Assembly (NCBI RefSeq): GCF_002157205.1
Contig: NZ_CP021358.1
Coordinates: 2,604,001 to 2,668,000 of the forward strand
Direction: 5' to 3'
From: Kushneria marisflavi
GTDB lineage: Bacteria > Pseudomonadota > Gammaproteobacteria > Pseudomonadales > Halomonadaceae
Length of the DNA: 64,000 nt
Position 1 is the stretch's first letter. Each line of letters starts with the position of its first letter. Shown here one piece after another: positions 1-8,495 of this stretch. Below the pieces are notes generated by a model. That model had not been told where the DNA came from. It did no database searches and saw nothing but the letters and a program-made list of their open reading frames with translations. The translations under genes and the position numbers were made by a program.

Positions 1-627
1 TCAACGCTTTTGCGCTGCTTCAACCGCATGCACGATCTCTACCCCGGGTTGAAGACCGAAGGTGGCATCCTGCTTGATGGCCAGGACATCCATGCTTCCG
101 GTGTCGACATCAACCTGCTGCGTGCCCGGATCGGCATGGTGTTTCAAAAACCGACCCCATTCCCGATGTCGGTCTATGACAATATCGCCTTCGGGGTGAA
201 GCTCTATGAGCGGCTGTCGCGCCGTGACATGGATGAGCGCGTGGAGTGGGCGCTGAAAAAGGCCGCGCTGTGGAATGAGGTCAAGGACAAGCTCAAGACC
301 AATGGGCAGGCCCTTTCCGGTGGTCAGCAGCAGCGTCTGTGTATCGCGCGCACCATCGCGGTCAAGCCGGAAGTGATTCTGCTTGATGAACCGACTTCGG
401 CGCTGGATCCGATCTCGACCGGCTATATCGAGGATTTGATTCACGAATTGAAGACCGACTATACGATCGTGATCGTGACGCACAACATGCAGCAGGCGGC
501 GCGCGTGTCCGACATTACGGCGTTCATGTATCTGGGCGAGCTGATCGAGTGCGGTCAGACCGATCAGATATTCACCGATCCAGGCAAGAAGCAGACCGAG
601 GATTACATAACGGGACGTTATGGATAG
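1..627 (+). CDS. pstB: Phosphate ABC transporter ATP-binding protein PstB (5' truncated by window edge)
   Basis: ATPase subunit of the PstSCAB high-affinity phosphate importer; it powers uptake from the inner face of the cytoplasmic membrane. The frame is open from base 1 and enters inside the Walker A region: the first codons read [13 protein letters not shown], the residues that normally follow GCGK. The ABC signature [13 protein letters not shown], Walker B with D-loop ([13 protein letters not shown]) and the H-loop ([15 protein letters not shown]) are all present, and the end [10 protein letters not shown] is typical of PstB. Roughly 50 N-terminal residues lie outside the window. A strong terminator follows, and the next gene is an unrelated BCCT carrier rather than phoU. 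Confidence 0.95.
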   Translation, partial: STLLRCFNRMHDLYPGLKTEGGILLDGQDIHASGVDINLLRARIGMVFQKPTPFPMSVYDNIAFGVKLYERLSRRDMDERVEWALKKAALWNEVKDKLKTNGQALSGGQQQRLCIARTIAVKPEVILLDEPTSALDPISTGYIEDLIHELKTDYTIVIVTHNMQQAARVSDITAFMYLGELIECGQTDQIFTDPGKKQTEDYITGRYG

Positions 628-678
628 TGGTCGTTATTGATGCCAGGATGTAATGGTCCTTAGGCGTGAAGAAAGACA

Positions 679-705
679 GGGGGACACAAATGTGTCCCCT
701 TTTTT
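679..705 (+). terminator. Rho-independent terminator after pstB
   Basis: Perfect inverted repeat ggggacaca/tgtgtcccc at 680-699 (effectively an 8-bp stem with a 4-nt loop) followed by six T at 700-705. It lies about 50 bases after the pstB stop and should end the pst transcript. Confidence 0.85.
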
Positions 706-893
706 GTGAGCGCCGGGCGTGCTCTTGAGTACCGGATGCGCGCTGCCAGCACATCAACGATCAGTCCCCGGGCGTTTTCGGCCAGCCCTGTCCTGCAGTC
801 GGCAATAAGCGCCGACGCCCTTCATGCATTGATCTTGATGTTTTGAACTAGTCTTTAACGACAATCCAACAATGACAGGGGATCGACGCTCTT

Positions 894-2564
894 ATGGTTA
901 TTGCTCCCAGACAGCGTGTCTTTGTCGCTTCCACGATGATTATCGTGGTTCTTGTGGCCATGGGTGCCATCTTTCCTGACCAGTTCAGTGCCGGGGCCAG
1001 CGCCGCACTCAGCGGTGTGACCCATCTCTTTGGGTGGTTTTATCTGTTCTCGGTCTTCGGCTTTGTCATCTTCCTGCTGATTCTGGCCTTCAGCAAATAC
1101 GGCAAGATTCGTCTCGGCCCCCAGGAAAGCAAGCCGACCTACGACTTCTTTTCCTGGGTCAGCATGCTGTTGGCCGCCGGCTTCGGGGTAGGGCTGGTGT
1201 TTTACGGCATGGCCGAGCCAATGACGCACTTTTCCAGCCCGCCTTTTGGCGATGTCGAGGGAGAAACGCCCGAGGCCGCCCGGCTGGCCATTCAATATGC
1301 GTTTTTTAACTGGGGCGTTCATCAGTGGGCGGCCTTTTCCGTCGTAGGGCTGATCATCGCCTATACCCAGTTTCGCAAGGGACAGACCGGGCTGGTCTCA
1401 ACGGTCATGGCACCGTTGACGGCGAAGCTTGGCCGCGGGCGTGTGCTGGCCGGGGGGATACTCAATACCTTTGCGGTGGTCGCCACCGTCATGGGCGTGG
1501 CGACCTCCATCGGCCTTGCGGTTTTGCAGATCAACGGCGGGCTGCATGCCGTCTTTGATGTCACCGAAGGACTGATGTGGCAGGGCATCATCCTGTTTGC
1601 GATGTTCATCTGCTACATGCTTTCAACGGTCTCCGGGCTCGACAAGGGCATCAAGCGCCTGTCCAACCTCAATATGGGGCTTTGTCTGGCCCTGATGGCC
1701 TACATTCTGATTACCGGGCCGACCGTGGCCATCCTGGGCACCATCACCACAGGGCTTGGCGACTACCTGCAAAATTTCTTCACCATGAGTCTGCGTCTGA
1801 GCCCCTATACCGATACCGACTGGGCCAGCAGCTGGACCGTGTTCTACTGGGCCTGGGTCATTGCCTGGTCGCCGTTTGTGGGTACGTTCGTGGCGCGTAT
1901 CTCGCGTGGCCGCACCATCAAGCAATATGTTTTCGGGGTACTGATTGTGCCGCCCATGCTGGCCTGTTTGTGGATTGGCGTCTTTGGTGGGGCTGCCATC
2001 CATATGGACATCTTTCAGGGGACGGATCTGGCGCAGGCAACCAGTGACAACATCACCTCGGCGCTGTTCGTGATGTTTGATCAGATGCCGTTTTCTTTCC
2101 CGCTGTCGATCGTGGCGATGATCCTGATCTTCATCTTTCTGGTCACTTCGGCCGATTCGGCGGCCTATATCGTGGGGCAGATGACGGACAAGGGCTCGCT
2201 CAATCCGCCGCTCTACAAGCGAGTGACCTGGGGCGTGTTGATTGCCGCCATCTGTCTGATCCTGATTTCGGCCGGAGGGGAGAGCGGACTCAGCGGTCTG
2301 CAGTCGGCGGCCGTGGTATCGGCACTGCCGTTTACGTTGATCATCTACGGCATGGTCTATGTACTGCTCAAGGAGCTGCGGGCCGATCGCAAACAGATGC
2401 TGCTCAATCTCTATCGTCAGCACAATGAAACACCGGTCGGAGCGGATGCCTTTGAAGCCGATGAGATGTCCGATACCCATGCCGAGCGTATTCGCCGCTC
2501 ACCGGGGGTAAAAAATCGTCGAATCCACCGGGATCGGGGAACCGGGCAGATCGAGTCGGATTAA
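894..2564 (+). CDS. BCCT family betaine/choline/carnitine-type transporter
   Basis: Secondary transporter for trimethylammonium compounds (glycine betaine, choline, carnitine) or related solutes, usually Na+ or H+ coupled; in a halophile the likely role is osmoprotectant uptake. The 556 residues contain about 12 hydrophobic segments. The family motif YWAWVIAWSPFVG lies near residues 316-330. The glycine-rich TM3 stretch reads GFGVG (residues 96-100), as against GMGIG in BetP. The C-terminal tail after the last membrane segment is short (about 60 residues) and rich in Arg and Asp/Glu. CaggggaT about 12 bases upstream is the likely ribosome-binding site. Substrate cannot be fixed from sequence alone. 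It appears to be monocistronic. Confidence 0.9.
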   Translation: MVIAPRQRVFVASTMIIVVLVAMGAIFPDQFSAGASAALSGVTHLFGWFYLFSVFGFVIFLLILAFSKYGKIRLGPQESKPTYDFFSWVSMLLAAGFGVGLVFYGMAEPMTHFSSPPFGDVEGETPEAARLAIQYAFFNWGVHQWAAFSVVGLIIAYTQFRKGQTGLVSTVMAPLTAKLGRGRVLAGGILNTFAVVATVMGVATSIGLAVLQINGGLHAVFDVTEGLMWQGIILFAMFICYMLSTVSGLDKGIKRLSNLNMGLCLALMAYILITGPTVAILGTITTGLGDYLQNFFTMSLRLSPYTDTDWASSWTVFYWAWVIAWSPFVGTFVARISRGRTIKQYVFGVLIVPPMLACLWIGVFGGAAIHMDIFQGTDLAQATSDNITSALFVMFDQMPFSFPLSIVAMILIFIFLVTSADSAAYIVGQMTDKGSLNPPLYKRVTWGVLIAAICLILISAGGESGLSGLQSAAVVSALPFTLIIYGMVYVLLKELRADRKQMLLNLYRQHNETPVGADAFEADEMSDTHAERIRRSPGVKNRRIHRDRGTGQIESD

Positions 2565-2811
2565 GGGGTGGCGGTTCACATTGATAGTGTCGGGTTGGCT
2601 TTTTGGGTCGATCCGATCATCTTTGACTATTTCGATGATCCGCAATGATGATTAGCCCGTTAACCACCCGATCCTTATCCTTGATCATGTTTCGAGCCGC
2701 CAGACTCGAAGCTGCTTCATTTTGCATCCATGATGCAATGCAACACCCCCTTCTTTCCTGCATGTGTTTCATGCGGGATTTTTTTTGCCTGTCGAACGCT
2801 CGGGAGGGGAG

Positions 2812-3522
2812 ATGCGCTACGTCGTACTGATCGTTTTATTGATTCCGGTACTGGTCGCTGTCGGGCTCTGGCAGCAGTGGCCGGGCAGCGAGCGTGTACC
2901 TTCAAGATACAATCCCTTCGCACCCTTCAATGTGGATGATCCGCTTAATCCGCTTACCCGTTTCAAACTCAAGGCGCTGGATCAGGATCCGCAACGCTGT
3001 CTGGCAGCGCTCGCTCGGGCGCGTGAACAGGGAGCCATCGATTACATTGAAGTGGGCAGCCCCGAGATTGGTGCATGCCAGCTGGATCACGCCGTGCGGG
3101 TACGCTCGACGTCAGTCCGATTTGGCACCAGCTTTCTGGCCAGTTGTCCGCTTGCGCTGTCCTGGGTGGTGTTCGAGCGACAGCGCCTGCAGCCGGCAGC
3201 GCGTGACATATTCGGCCAGGATATTGCTCGTGTAGACCACGTCGGCAGCTTTGCCTGTCGCAATGTCTATCACCGTGCCAGTGGCCGACGCAGCGAACAT
3301 GCCACGGCCGAGGCCTTCGATGTGATCGGGTTGCGCCTGAAGGATGGCACCCGAGCAACGGTTGTCGGACACTGGAAAGATGAGGGACCACGCGGTGCGC
3401 TGCTGAAGCGGGCCTTCAAGGGCAGCTGCGATGTCTTTGGCAATTCATTGGGCCCGGAATATAACGCGGCCCATCGTGATCACTTTCATTTTGGCATGCG
3501 TGGTTACGGACTCTGCCGATAG
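2812..3522 (+). CDS. Extensin-like C-terminal domain (Extensin_C) protein
   Basis: Predicted secreted or membrane-anchored protein of 236 residues with an N-terminal hydrophobic segment (about residues 3-20, LIVLLIPVLVAVGLW). The rest matches the bacterial Extensin_C family: conserved cysteines, SCPLALSWVVFE, HVGSFACRN, then SEHATAEAFDVIG and NAAHRDHFHFGM. The H-x6-D plus HFH arrangement resembles the zinc ligands of LAS-type peptidoglycan peptidases, so a cell-wall role is plausible; this is inference, as the family's reaction is not established. The start was set at the ATG preceded by GGGAGGGGAG; an upstream in-frame ATG at 2764 lacks a comparable site. Confidence 0.8.
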   Translation: MRYVVLIVLLIPVLVAVGLWQQWPGSERVPSRYNPFAPFNVDDPLNPLTRFKLKALDQDPQRCLAALARAREQGAIDYIEVGSPEIGACQLDHAVRVRSTSVRFGTSFLASCPLALSWVVFERQRLQPAARDIFGQDIARVDHVGSFACRNVYHRASGRRSEHATAEAFDVIGLRLKDGTRATVVGHWKDEGPRGALLKRAFKGSCDVFGNSLGPEYNAAHRDHFHFGMRGYGLCR

Positions 3523-3645
3523 GCTCTGGTGGCATACGCATCGTCACAAAAAGGGTGGTGTTTCTGTCCTGAAGGCTGGCTATGGTATGAGGGCATCGGC
3601 TGTAAAAGCTTACTCCCCAACAATAACCTCGAGGAGTTCTGCAGC

Positions 3646-3732
3646 ATGAGTACCGTCTGTCGGCCTGCCCACCCAGAATATCCTTCCCCGTTGCACATCA
3701 TGAGCCCCACCATCGACAGGGGGTACGCATAA
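3646..3732 (+). CDS. Possible 28-residue leader peptide upstream of the VOC gene
   Basis: A short frame preceded by GAGGAG at 3631-3636 (9-base spacing) encodes 28 residues and stops three bases before the ATG of the next gene. The sequence is proline- and histidine-containing, has no recognisable domain and could be a chance frame. It is listed because its ribosome-binding site is better than that of the downstream gene, so translational coupling is conceivable. Confidence 0.25.
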   Translation: MSTVCRPAHPEYPSPLHIMSPTIDRGYA

Positions 3733-3735
3733 TCC

Positions 3736-4149
3736 ATGTTTACCCATATTCAGCTTGGTGCGCGCGATCTGCCTCGTCTTGCGGCCTTCTATGATCATGT
3801 TCTGACGCCGCTGGGTCTGGTTCGTCTGCCAGGCGAGCGCGATGGTGGTCCACCTGATGCCATCTGGCACTATCCGGGCCGGCAGTGGCCGCTGTTTGTC
3901 ATTCAGTATCCCTTCAATGGCCTGCCGGCGACCTGGGGCAATGGTACTCAGGTCAGTTTCATGTCGCCCTGTCGAGAGAGTGTCGACGAGGTCTGGCGTC
4001 GGGTCATGGCCTGCGGTGGGGCCAGCGAAGGTCCACCGGGCGTGCGCGACTGTTACGGACCGGATTTTTATGCCGCCTACTGCCGCGATATCGAAGGCAA
4101 CAAGCTCTGCTTTGTCCATGACAGCACGATGGCGCCATTTCATGAGTGA
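3736..4149 (+). CDS. VOC superfamily (glyoxalase/bleomycin-resistance-like) protein
   Basis: Single-module vicinal-oxygen-chelate protein of 137 residues, the half-size unit that dimerises to form a metal site. It opens with FTHIQLGARDLPRLAAFYDHVLTPLGL, where the His is the first metal ligand, and ends with DIEGNKLCFVHDS, the usual position of the second-module ligand and strand. Substrate is unknown; homologues are annotated only as VOC or glyoxalase-like. The stop overlaps the start of the DUF3253 gene by 8 bases, so the two are probably cotranscribed and translationally coupled. Confidence 0.8.
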   Translation: MFTHIQLGARDLPRLAAFYDHVLTPLGLVRLPGERDGGPPDAIWHYPGRQWPLFVIQYPFNGLPATWGNGTQVSFMSPCRESVDEVWRRVMACGGASEGPPGVRDCYGPDFYAAYCRDIEGNKLCFVHDSTMAPFHE

Positions 4150-4399
4150 CCCGGATGATACCGCCATTGCTGAAACGCTGATGGTGCTGGCCGGGCGGCG
4201 CGGACATGACAAAAGCCTTTGTCCTTCGGAGGTGGCGCGCGAGCTGTTTGATGAGGCGCACTGGCGCGAGCACATGGATGACGTTCGCCGGGTGGCCTTC
4301 GAGCTTGCCCGTCAGGGTCGCCTCGATATTCTTTCCCGAGGGCAGCGACTGTCACCGGATATGGCGCATCGCGGTCCGATACGTCTACGGTTGGGTTAA
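4142..4399 (+). CDS. DUF3253 family small protein
   Basis: An 85-residue protein matching DUF3253: an N-terminal helix, SLCPSEVAREL in the middle, a helix with VRRVAFELARQGRLDI, and the C-terminal GPIRLRLG signature. The fold predicted for the family is winged-helix-like, but no function is established. The ATG overlaps the last 8 bases of the upstream VOC gene, which fixes both start and operon membership. Confidence 0.75.
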   Translation: MSDPDDTAIAETLMVLAGRRGHDKSLCPSEVARELFDEAHWREHMDDVRRVAFELARQGRLDILSRGQRLSPDMAHRGPIRLRLG

Positions 4400-4467
4400 C
4401 GCCTGTCAATGTGCTGTGCCGATGGATAGGCACCGCGCAGCAGGCCCGACGCTTCAGGGAGTAGCGC

Positions 4468-5121
4468 GTGAGCGATTTTGTTCTTTATGGTTTTGATGGC
4501 AGCACCTACGTGCGCACGGTGCGCATGCTCTTCATGGAAAAGGGCGTGACCTGTGATCAGGTTTCGGTCGATGTGCTCAAGGGGGAGACCCACTCGCCCG
4601 AACATCTGCGCCGCCATCCCTTTGGCAAGGTGCCGGCGCTGGAAACCGGTGGGCGTATCCTGTATGAGACCGACGCCATCGCCGAGTTTCTGGAAGGGCA
4701 TTTTCCGGCGCCGGCGCTGGTGCCACGGCAGCTGGATGACCGGGTCGACATGCGCCAGTGGGCGGCGGTGATCAACAACTACTATTACCAGACCATGATC
4801 ATGGAGCTGGTCTGGCAGCGCGTGATCAATCCCCTGCTGCAACGACCGGTGGATGAAACGGTCATTGCTGCGGCGCTGCCGAAAGTACGCCATCAGTTTT
4901 CGCTGCTGGAGCAGTCGCTGGGCAACCGCACCTGGCTGGTGGCCGGCCCCATTTCCTACGTGGATTTTCTGCTGGCGCCGATCATGGCCTACGTGGTGAT
5001 GACCCCGGAAGGCCGCGACATCATGGCCGATTATCCGGGCGTGCAGCGCTGGTGGGACAACATTCAACAGCGTGAAAGCTTCGAGCGCACCATCCCCGAG
5101 CGCTTTCGCCACTCAGGCTAA
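4468..5121 (+). CDS. Glutathione S-transferase family protein
   Basis: Cytosolic GST-fold protein of 217 residues. The N-terminal thioredoxin-like domain contains HPFGKVPALETGG (the cis-Pro before the glutathione-contacting strand) and ETDAIAEFLEGHF (Glu/Thr in place of the common Glu-Ser pair that binds the gamma-glutamyl group). The all-helical C-terminal domain follows from about residue 90. Start is GTG with AGGGAG seven bases upstream. The substrate is unknown; detoxification or stress-related thiol chemistry is the usual role. Confidence 0.85.
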   Translation: MSDFVLYGFDGSTYVRTVRMLFMEKGVTCDQVSVDVLKGETHSPEHLRRHPFGKVPALETGGRILYETDAIAEFLEGHFPAPALVPRQLDDRVDMRQWAAVINNYYYQTMIMELVWQRVINPLLQRPVDETVIAAALPKVRHQFSLLEQSLGNRTWLVAGPISYVDFLLAPIMAYVVMTPEGRDIMADYPGVQRWWDNIQQRESFERTIPERFRHSG

Positions 5122-5297
5122 GCCCTACGCCGGTATGGTCGTTGCGCCTCCGGCGGCACTGCCCGGGCTCTGGTGACTTCCCCCCCCTGGCCCGAGCGGG
5201 TATCCTGCACGGTTTTCCAACATGACGCAGTGCCCCGGCCATCGCCGGCGCTGCGCTGTTTCCTGTCGAATGTTCATTGCCGAAAAGGGGAGTGCCG

Positions 5298-5789
5298 ATG
5301 CAGCCGCGCGTGGGAGTGATCATGGGATCGAAGTCGGACTGGCCGGTGATGGAACATGCCGTCAACATGCTGACGCGTCTGGGAGTGGCTTACGAGACTC
5401 GTGTTGTCTCGGCGCACCGTACGCCGGATCTGATGTTCGAGTATGCCAGCACCGCCGCCGAGCGGGGCATTGAAGTCATCATCGCCGGCGCCGGTGGTGC
5501 CGCACATCTGCCCGGTATGGTGGCCTCGAAAACGCCGCTGCCCGTGCTGGGTGTACCGGTCGAGTCCAAGGCGCTCAAGGGCATGGATTCGCTGCTTTCA
5601 ATTGCTCAGATGCCTGGCGGTATCGCCGTGGGGACGCTGGCGATCGGCAAGGCCGGCGCCACCAATGCGGGGCTTCTGGCGGCTCAGATCATCGGCACGC
5701 ATGACCCTGAGGTGCGTCGCGCCGTTGAGGCCTTCCGCGCCGAACAGACCCGGAACGTACTGGATAATCCCGACCCTGACGCAGAGTAA
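5298..5789 (+). CDS. purE: N5-carboxyaminoimidazole ribonucleotide mutase PurE
   Basis: Converts N5-CAIR to CAIR in de novo purine synthesis, using the product of PurK encoded next door. The 163 residues match class I PurE throughout: [13 protein letters not shown] at the N terminus, [15 protein letters not shown] with the catalytic His, [16 protein letters not shown] and the C-terminal [13 protein letters not shown]. The ATG at 5298 is chosen because AAGGGGAG lies just upstream; an in-frame TTG at 5277 would add seven residues not seen in the family. A 74-base gap separates it from purK, consistent with a purEK operon. No palindromic PurR-type box is evident upstream. Confidence 0.96.
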   Translation: MQPRVGVIMGSKSDWPVMEHAVNMLTRLGVAYETRVVSAHRTPDLMFEYASTAAERGIEVIIAGAGGAAHLPGMVASKTPLPVLGVPVESKALKGMDSLLSIAQMPGGIAVGTLAIGKAGATNAGLLAAQIIGTHDPEVRRAVEAFRAEQTRNVLDNPDPDAE

Positions 5790-5863
5790 TACGACTAAAA
5801 ACAGTACTGCTGAAAGTACTGGCGCAGATTCCTTCACCCCCTGTTTATGAGCGAGAGACGGCC

Positions 5864-6982
5864 ATGCAGATCGGCATTCTGGGAGCAGGACAGCTCGGAC
5901 GCATGATGGCGCTGGCGGGCCTGCCGCTGGGTCAGCAATTTACCCTTCTGGACCCCAATGGCACGCCCAGTGCCGGCATCGGTGAACTCCTGACCGGTAG
6001 TGATGACGCCACCCTTGAGGCGTTCATCGACCGCGCTGATGTGGTCACCTATGAATTCGAACACCTGCCGGTCACGCTTTTGGAGCGTATTGAGCAGGTT
6101 CGACCGGTCTACCCGTCAAGCCGTGCCATTGCGGTGTGCCAGCATCGCGCCAAAGAGAAGGCATTGTTTTCGCAGCTGGGTATCCCGACGCCCGAGTATC
6201 GACTGGTCGACAGCGCGCAGGCCCTCGAAGCGGCCGCCCGTGAGCTGGGCTGCCCGGTGGTGGCCAAGTCCACGACCGAAGGTTATGACGGCAAGGGCCA
6301 GGCCGTGCTGCGCACGCCCGAACAGGCCAGCGAGGCGTGGCAGAGCATCGGCCACGATCAGCTGGTGGTCGAGGCGTTCGTGGATTTCGTGCGGGAGGTC
6401 TCCCTGATTGCCGTGCGCGGGCGCGATGGGGAGGTGCGCTCGTACCCGATTACGGAGAACCAGCACGAAGAGGGCATTCTGCGTTATTCGGTGGCGCCGC
6501 TGCCGGATGTGGATCAGGCCCTGCAGGCCACGGCGGATGGCTACATCCAGGTGCTGCTGGATGAGCTGGACTATGTCGGCGTGCTGTCGCTGGAGCTTTT
6601 TCAGACACGCGACGGCAGGCTTCTGGCCAACGAGATGGCGCCCCGAGTGCACAACTCGGGTCACTGGACCATGAATGGTGCCGTCACCAGCCAGTTTGAA
6701 AACCACCTGCGAGCCATTGCCGGACTGCCGCTGGGTGATACAAGTGCGCGCGGTCTGACCTGCATGGTCAATGTTATCAGCGAAGAGGGCGATAGCGCTG
6801 CGCTGCTCGCACTTGAGGGGGTGCATCTGCACCGCTACGGCAAATCGCCCCGCGCCGGGCGCAAGCTGGCCCACATCAATGTGGTGGCCGATGACTATGC
6901 CACGCTCATGACGCGGGTGCATGCGGTCACCTCCCTGCTGCCCGGCGCGTTTGACAACACCATGCACTGGGACAACGTCTGA
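5864..6982 (+). CDS. purK: 5-(carboxyamino)imidazole ribonucleotide synthase PurK
   Basis: ATP-grasp enzyme that carboxylates AIR with bicarbonate and ATP to N5-CAIR, the step before PurE. The 372 residues start with IGILGAGQLGRMMALAG (PurK N-terminal Rossmann-like domain). The central ATP-grasp region contains CPVVAKSTTEGYDGKGQ and the metal-binding ELFQTRDGRLLANEMAPRVHNSGH. The length is normal for the family. It follows purE directly on the same strand. Confidence 0.96.
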   Translation: MQIGILGAGQLGRMMALAGLPLGQQFTLLDPNGTPSAGIGELLTGSDDATLEAFIDRADVVTYEFEHLPVTLLERIEQVRPVYPSSRAIAVCQHRAKEKALFSQLGIPTPEYRLVDSAQALEAAARELGCPVVAKSTTEGYDGKGQAVLRTPEQASEAWQSIGHDQLVVEAFVDFVREVSLIAVRGRDGEVRSYPITENQHEEGILRYSVAPLPDVDQALQATADGYIQVLLDELDYVGVLSLELFQTRDGRLLANEMAPRVHNSGHWTMNGAVTSQFENHLRAIAGLPLGDTSARGLTCMVNVISEEGDSAALLALEGVHLHRYGKSPRAGRKLAHINVVADDYATLMTRVHAVTSLLPGAFDNTMHWDNV

Positions 6983-6994
6983 CGTTTTTCCAAC

Positions 6995-7024
6995 GTCTGC
7001 AGGGGTCGCTCGGCGCCTGCAGAC
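6995..7024 (+). terminator. Hairpin downstream of purK, possible terminator
   Basis: Inverted repeat gtctgcagg/cctgcagac (9-bp stem, 12-nt loop) begins 13 bases after the purK stop. There is no clean T-run directly after it, so it is only a candidate terminator or mRNA-stabilising hairpin. Confidence 0.35.
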
Positions 7025-7231
7025 CCGCTATGCCCCTCACCTTTTCCTCGTTGTTCAAACGGCTTTTTCACCTGCGAGTCCCCTAATGTCCGCTCGGACC
7101 TGAGGTATTACCTTGATCAGATCATGGTGATCTTTCGCTTGTCGACGTTTTCAGAGCGTAGGCATACTGGAAGGTTCATGCCGGCGCCATGGCGCTGCAA
7201 TTTTGTTTGATGTCATCTCAAGGAGATGGTG

Positions 7232-8437
7232 ATGCCTTATGCCGTGCCTGATATCGACCCCCTGGAAGCCATTTTGCCTGATGAGCCGCTGCTCATGATG
7301 GGCGCGGGCCCCGTGCCCATTCCGGCCAGGGTGGCGGCGGCCAACGGTATCGTCATCAATCATCTGGGTGAGACCATGGCGCGCATCATCGAGCAGGTGA
7401 AGGCGATGTCGCGCTACGTCTTTCAGACCGAATCACGCCATATTCTGGGCGTGGCCGGCCCGGGTTCGGCCGCCATGGAAATGGCGGTGATCAACCTGGT
7501 CGACCCCGGTACGCGGGTGCTGACGGTCAATAATGGCTTTTTCAGCAGTCGCCTGGGAGAGATGGCCCGCCGCGCCGGTGGAGAGGTGGTGGAGCTGGAT
7601 GCCGGCGTCGCCTGCGCCGCCAGTGAGGCAGACGTTATCGAGGCCATCAGGACGCATCGTCCGCGTGTGTTGACCATCGTGCAGGGGGAGACCTCCAGCA
7701 CCGTGTTCAACCACACCCTGCCGGCCATCTGTCGCGCAGCTTCCGAGGCCAACTGTCTGGTGATCTGTGACGCGGTCTGTACGCTGAGTACGATGCCGCT
7801 GGAGATGGATGCCTGGGGCGTTGATGTGGTGATTACCGGCGGCCAGAAGGGATTGAGTTCAATCCCCGGTGTGTCGCTGATTGCCTTTTCCGACCGTGCC
7901 TGGGAGGTCATTGAGCAGCGTGAGCGCACCCTGACCCACTGGTGTCTTGATGCTCGACTGGCACATCAGTTCTGGTACCGAAAATCCTATCACTATACGG
8001 CGCCGGTATCGGGCATTCTGGCGCTGCACGAGGCGCTGCGTCTGGTGTGTCAGGAGACCCTGCCGAAACGCTTTGATCGTCATCTGCGCTGCTCCAGAGC
8101 ACTGCAGGCGGGTATAGAGGGGCTGGGTCTTGAACTTTATATCGAAGGGCCCTCGCGGCTGAGTTCGGTGGTGGGCATTCATTTGCCCGAGGGCCTGGCG
8201 CAGGCCGATCTGATGGCGCATATCTCGCGCCATCACGGTGTAGAAATTTCCGGTGCCTTCGGTGCCAACATCGTGCGTATCGGGCAGATGGGCGAACAGT
8301 GTCGGACGCATCACCTGTTTCGAACCGTGCACGCGCTGGGTGCAAGCATCAGAACGCTGGGGTATCCGGTTGATGTGCCCGCAGGCGTGGCCGCACTTGA
8401 AAAGGCACTTGAGGGTTACGCGCCGGTCTATGCCTGA
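7232..8437 (+). CDS. Class V PLP-dependent aminotransferase (alanine/serine-glyoxylate aminotransferase-like)
   Basis: Fold-type I PLP enzyme of 401 residues resembling the alanine-glyoxylate, serine-glyoxylate and pyridoxamine-pyruvate aminotransferase group. Visible hallmarks are MMGAGPVPIPARV at the start, GPGSAAMEM around the PLP phosphate site, ICDAV with the pyridine-binding Asp near residue 180, and TGGQKGLSSIPG with the Schiff-base Lys near residue 206. AGGAG at 7221-7225 is seven bases from the ATG at 7232 but directly abuts the ATG at 7226, so 7232 is preferred. The amino donor and acceptor cannot be assigned. The gene converges with the TRAP transporter operon. Confidence 0.85.
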   Translation: MPYAVPDIDPLEAILPDEPLLMMGAGPVPIPARVAAANGIVINHLGETMARIIEQVKAMSRYVFQTESRHILGVAGPGSAAMEMAVINLVDPGTRVLTVNNGFFSSRLGEMARRAGGEVVELDAGVACAASEADVIEAIRTHRPRVLTIVQGETSSTVFNHTLPAICRAASEANCLVICDAVCTLSTMPLEMDAWGVDVVITGGQKGLSSIPGVSLIAFSDRAWEVIEQRERTLTHWCLDARLAHQFWYRKSYHYTAPVSGILALHEALRLVCQETLPKRFDRHLRCSRALQAGIEGLGLELYIEGPSRLSSVVGIHLPEGLAQADLMAHISRHHGVEISGAFGANIVRIGQMGEQCRTHHLFRTVHALGASIRTLGYPVDVPAGVAALEKALEGYAPVYA

Positions 8438-8449
8438 ACGTCTTCAACA

Positions 8450-8477
8450 ACAAGGGCCCCGACTGTGGGGCCCTTGT
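8450..8477. terminator. Shared hairpin between convergent genes
   Basis: An 11-bp GC-rich stem acaagggcccc/ggggcccttgt with a 6-base loop sits between the aminotransferase stop (8437) and the permease stop (8496). T-runs are poor on both sides, but its position suggests a bidirectional terminator. Confidence 0.6.
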
Positions 8478-8495
8478 CATGGCGACTTTCTCCTT

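Noticed and set aside
2565..2811. Several small inverted repeats (for example ttgcatc/gatgcaa at 2722-2738) as an ncRNA or attenuator
   Set aside because: Stems are short, there is no T-run, and nothing ties them to the extensin-like gene.
5122..5297. Possible PurR operator or purine riboswitch before purE
   Set aside because: No palindrome resembling a PurR box and no conserved riboswitch core could be seen in the C-rich gap.
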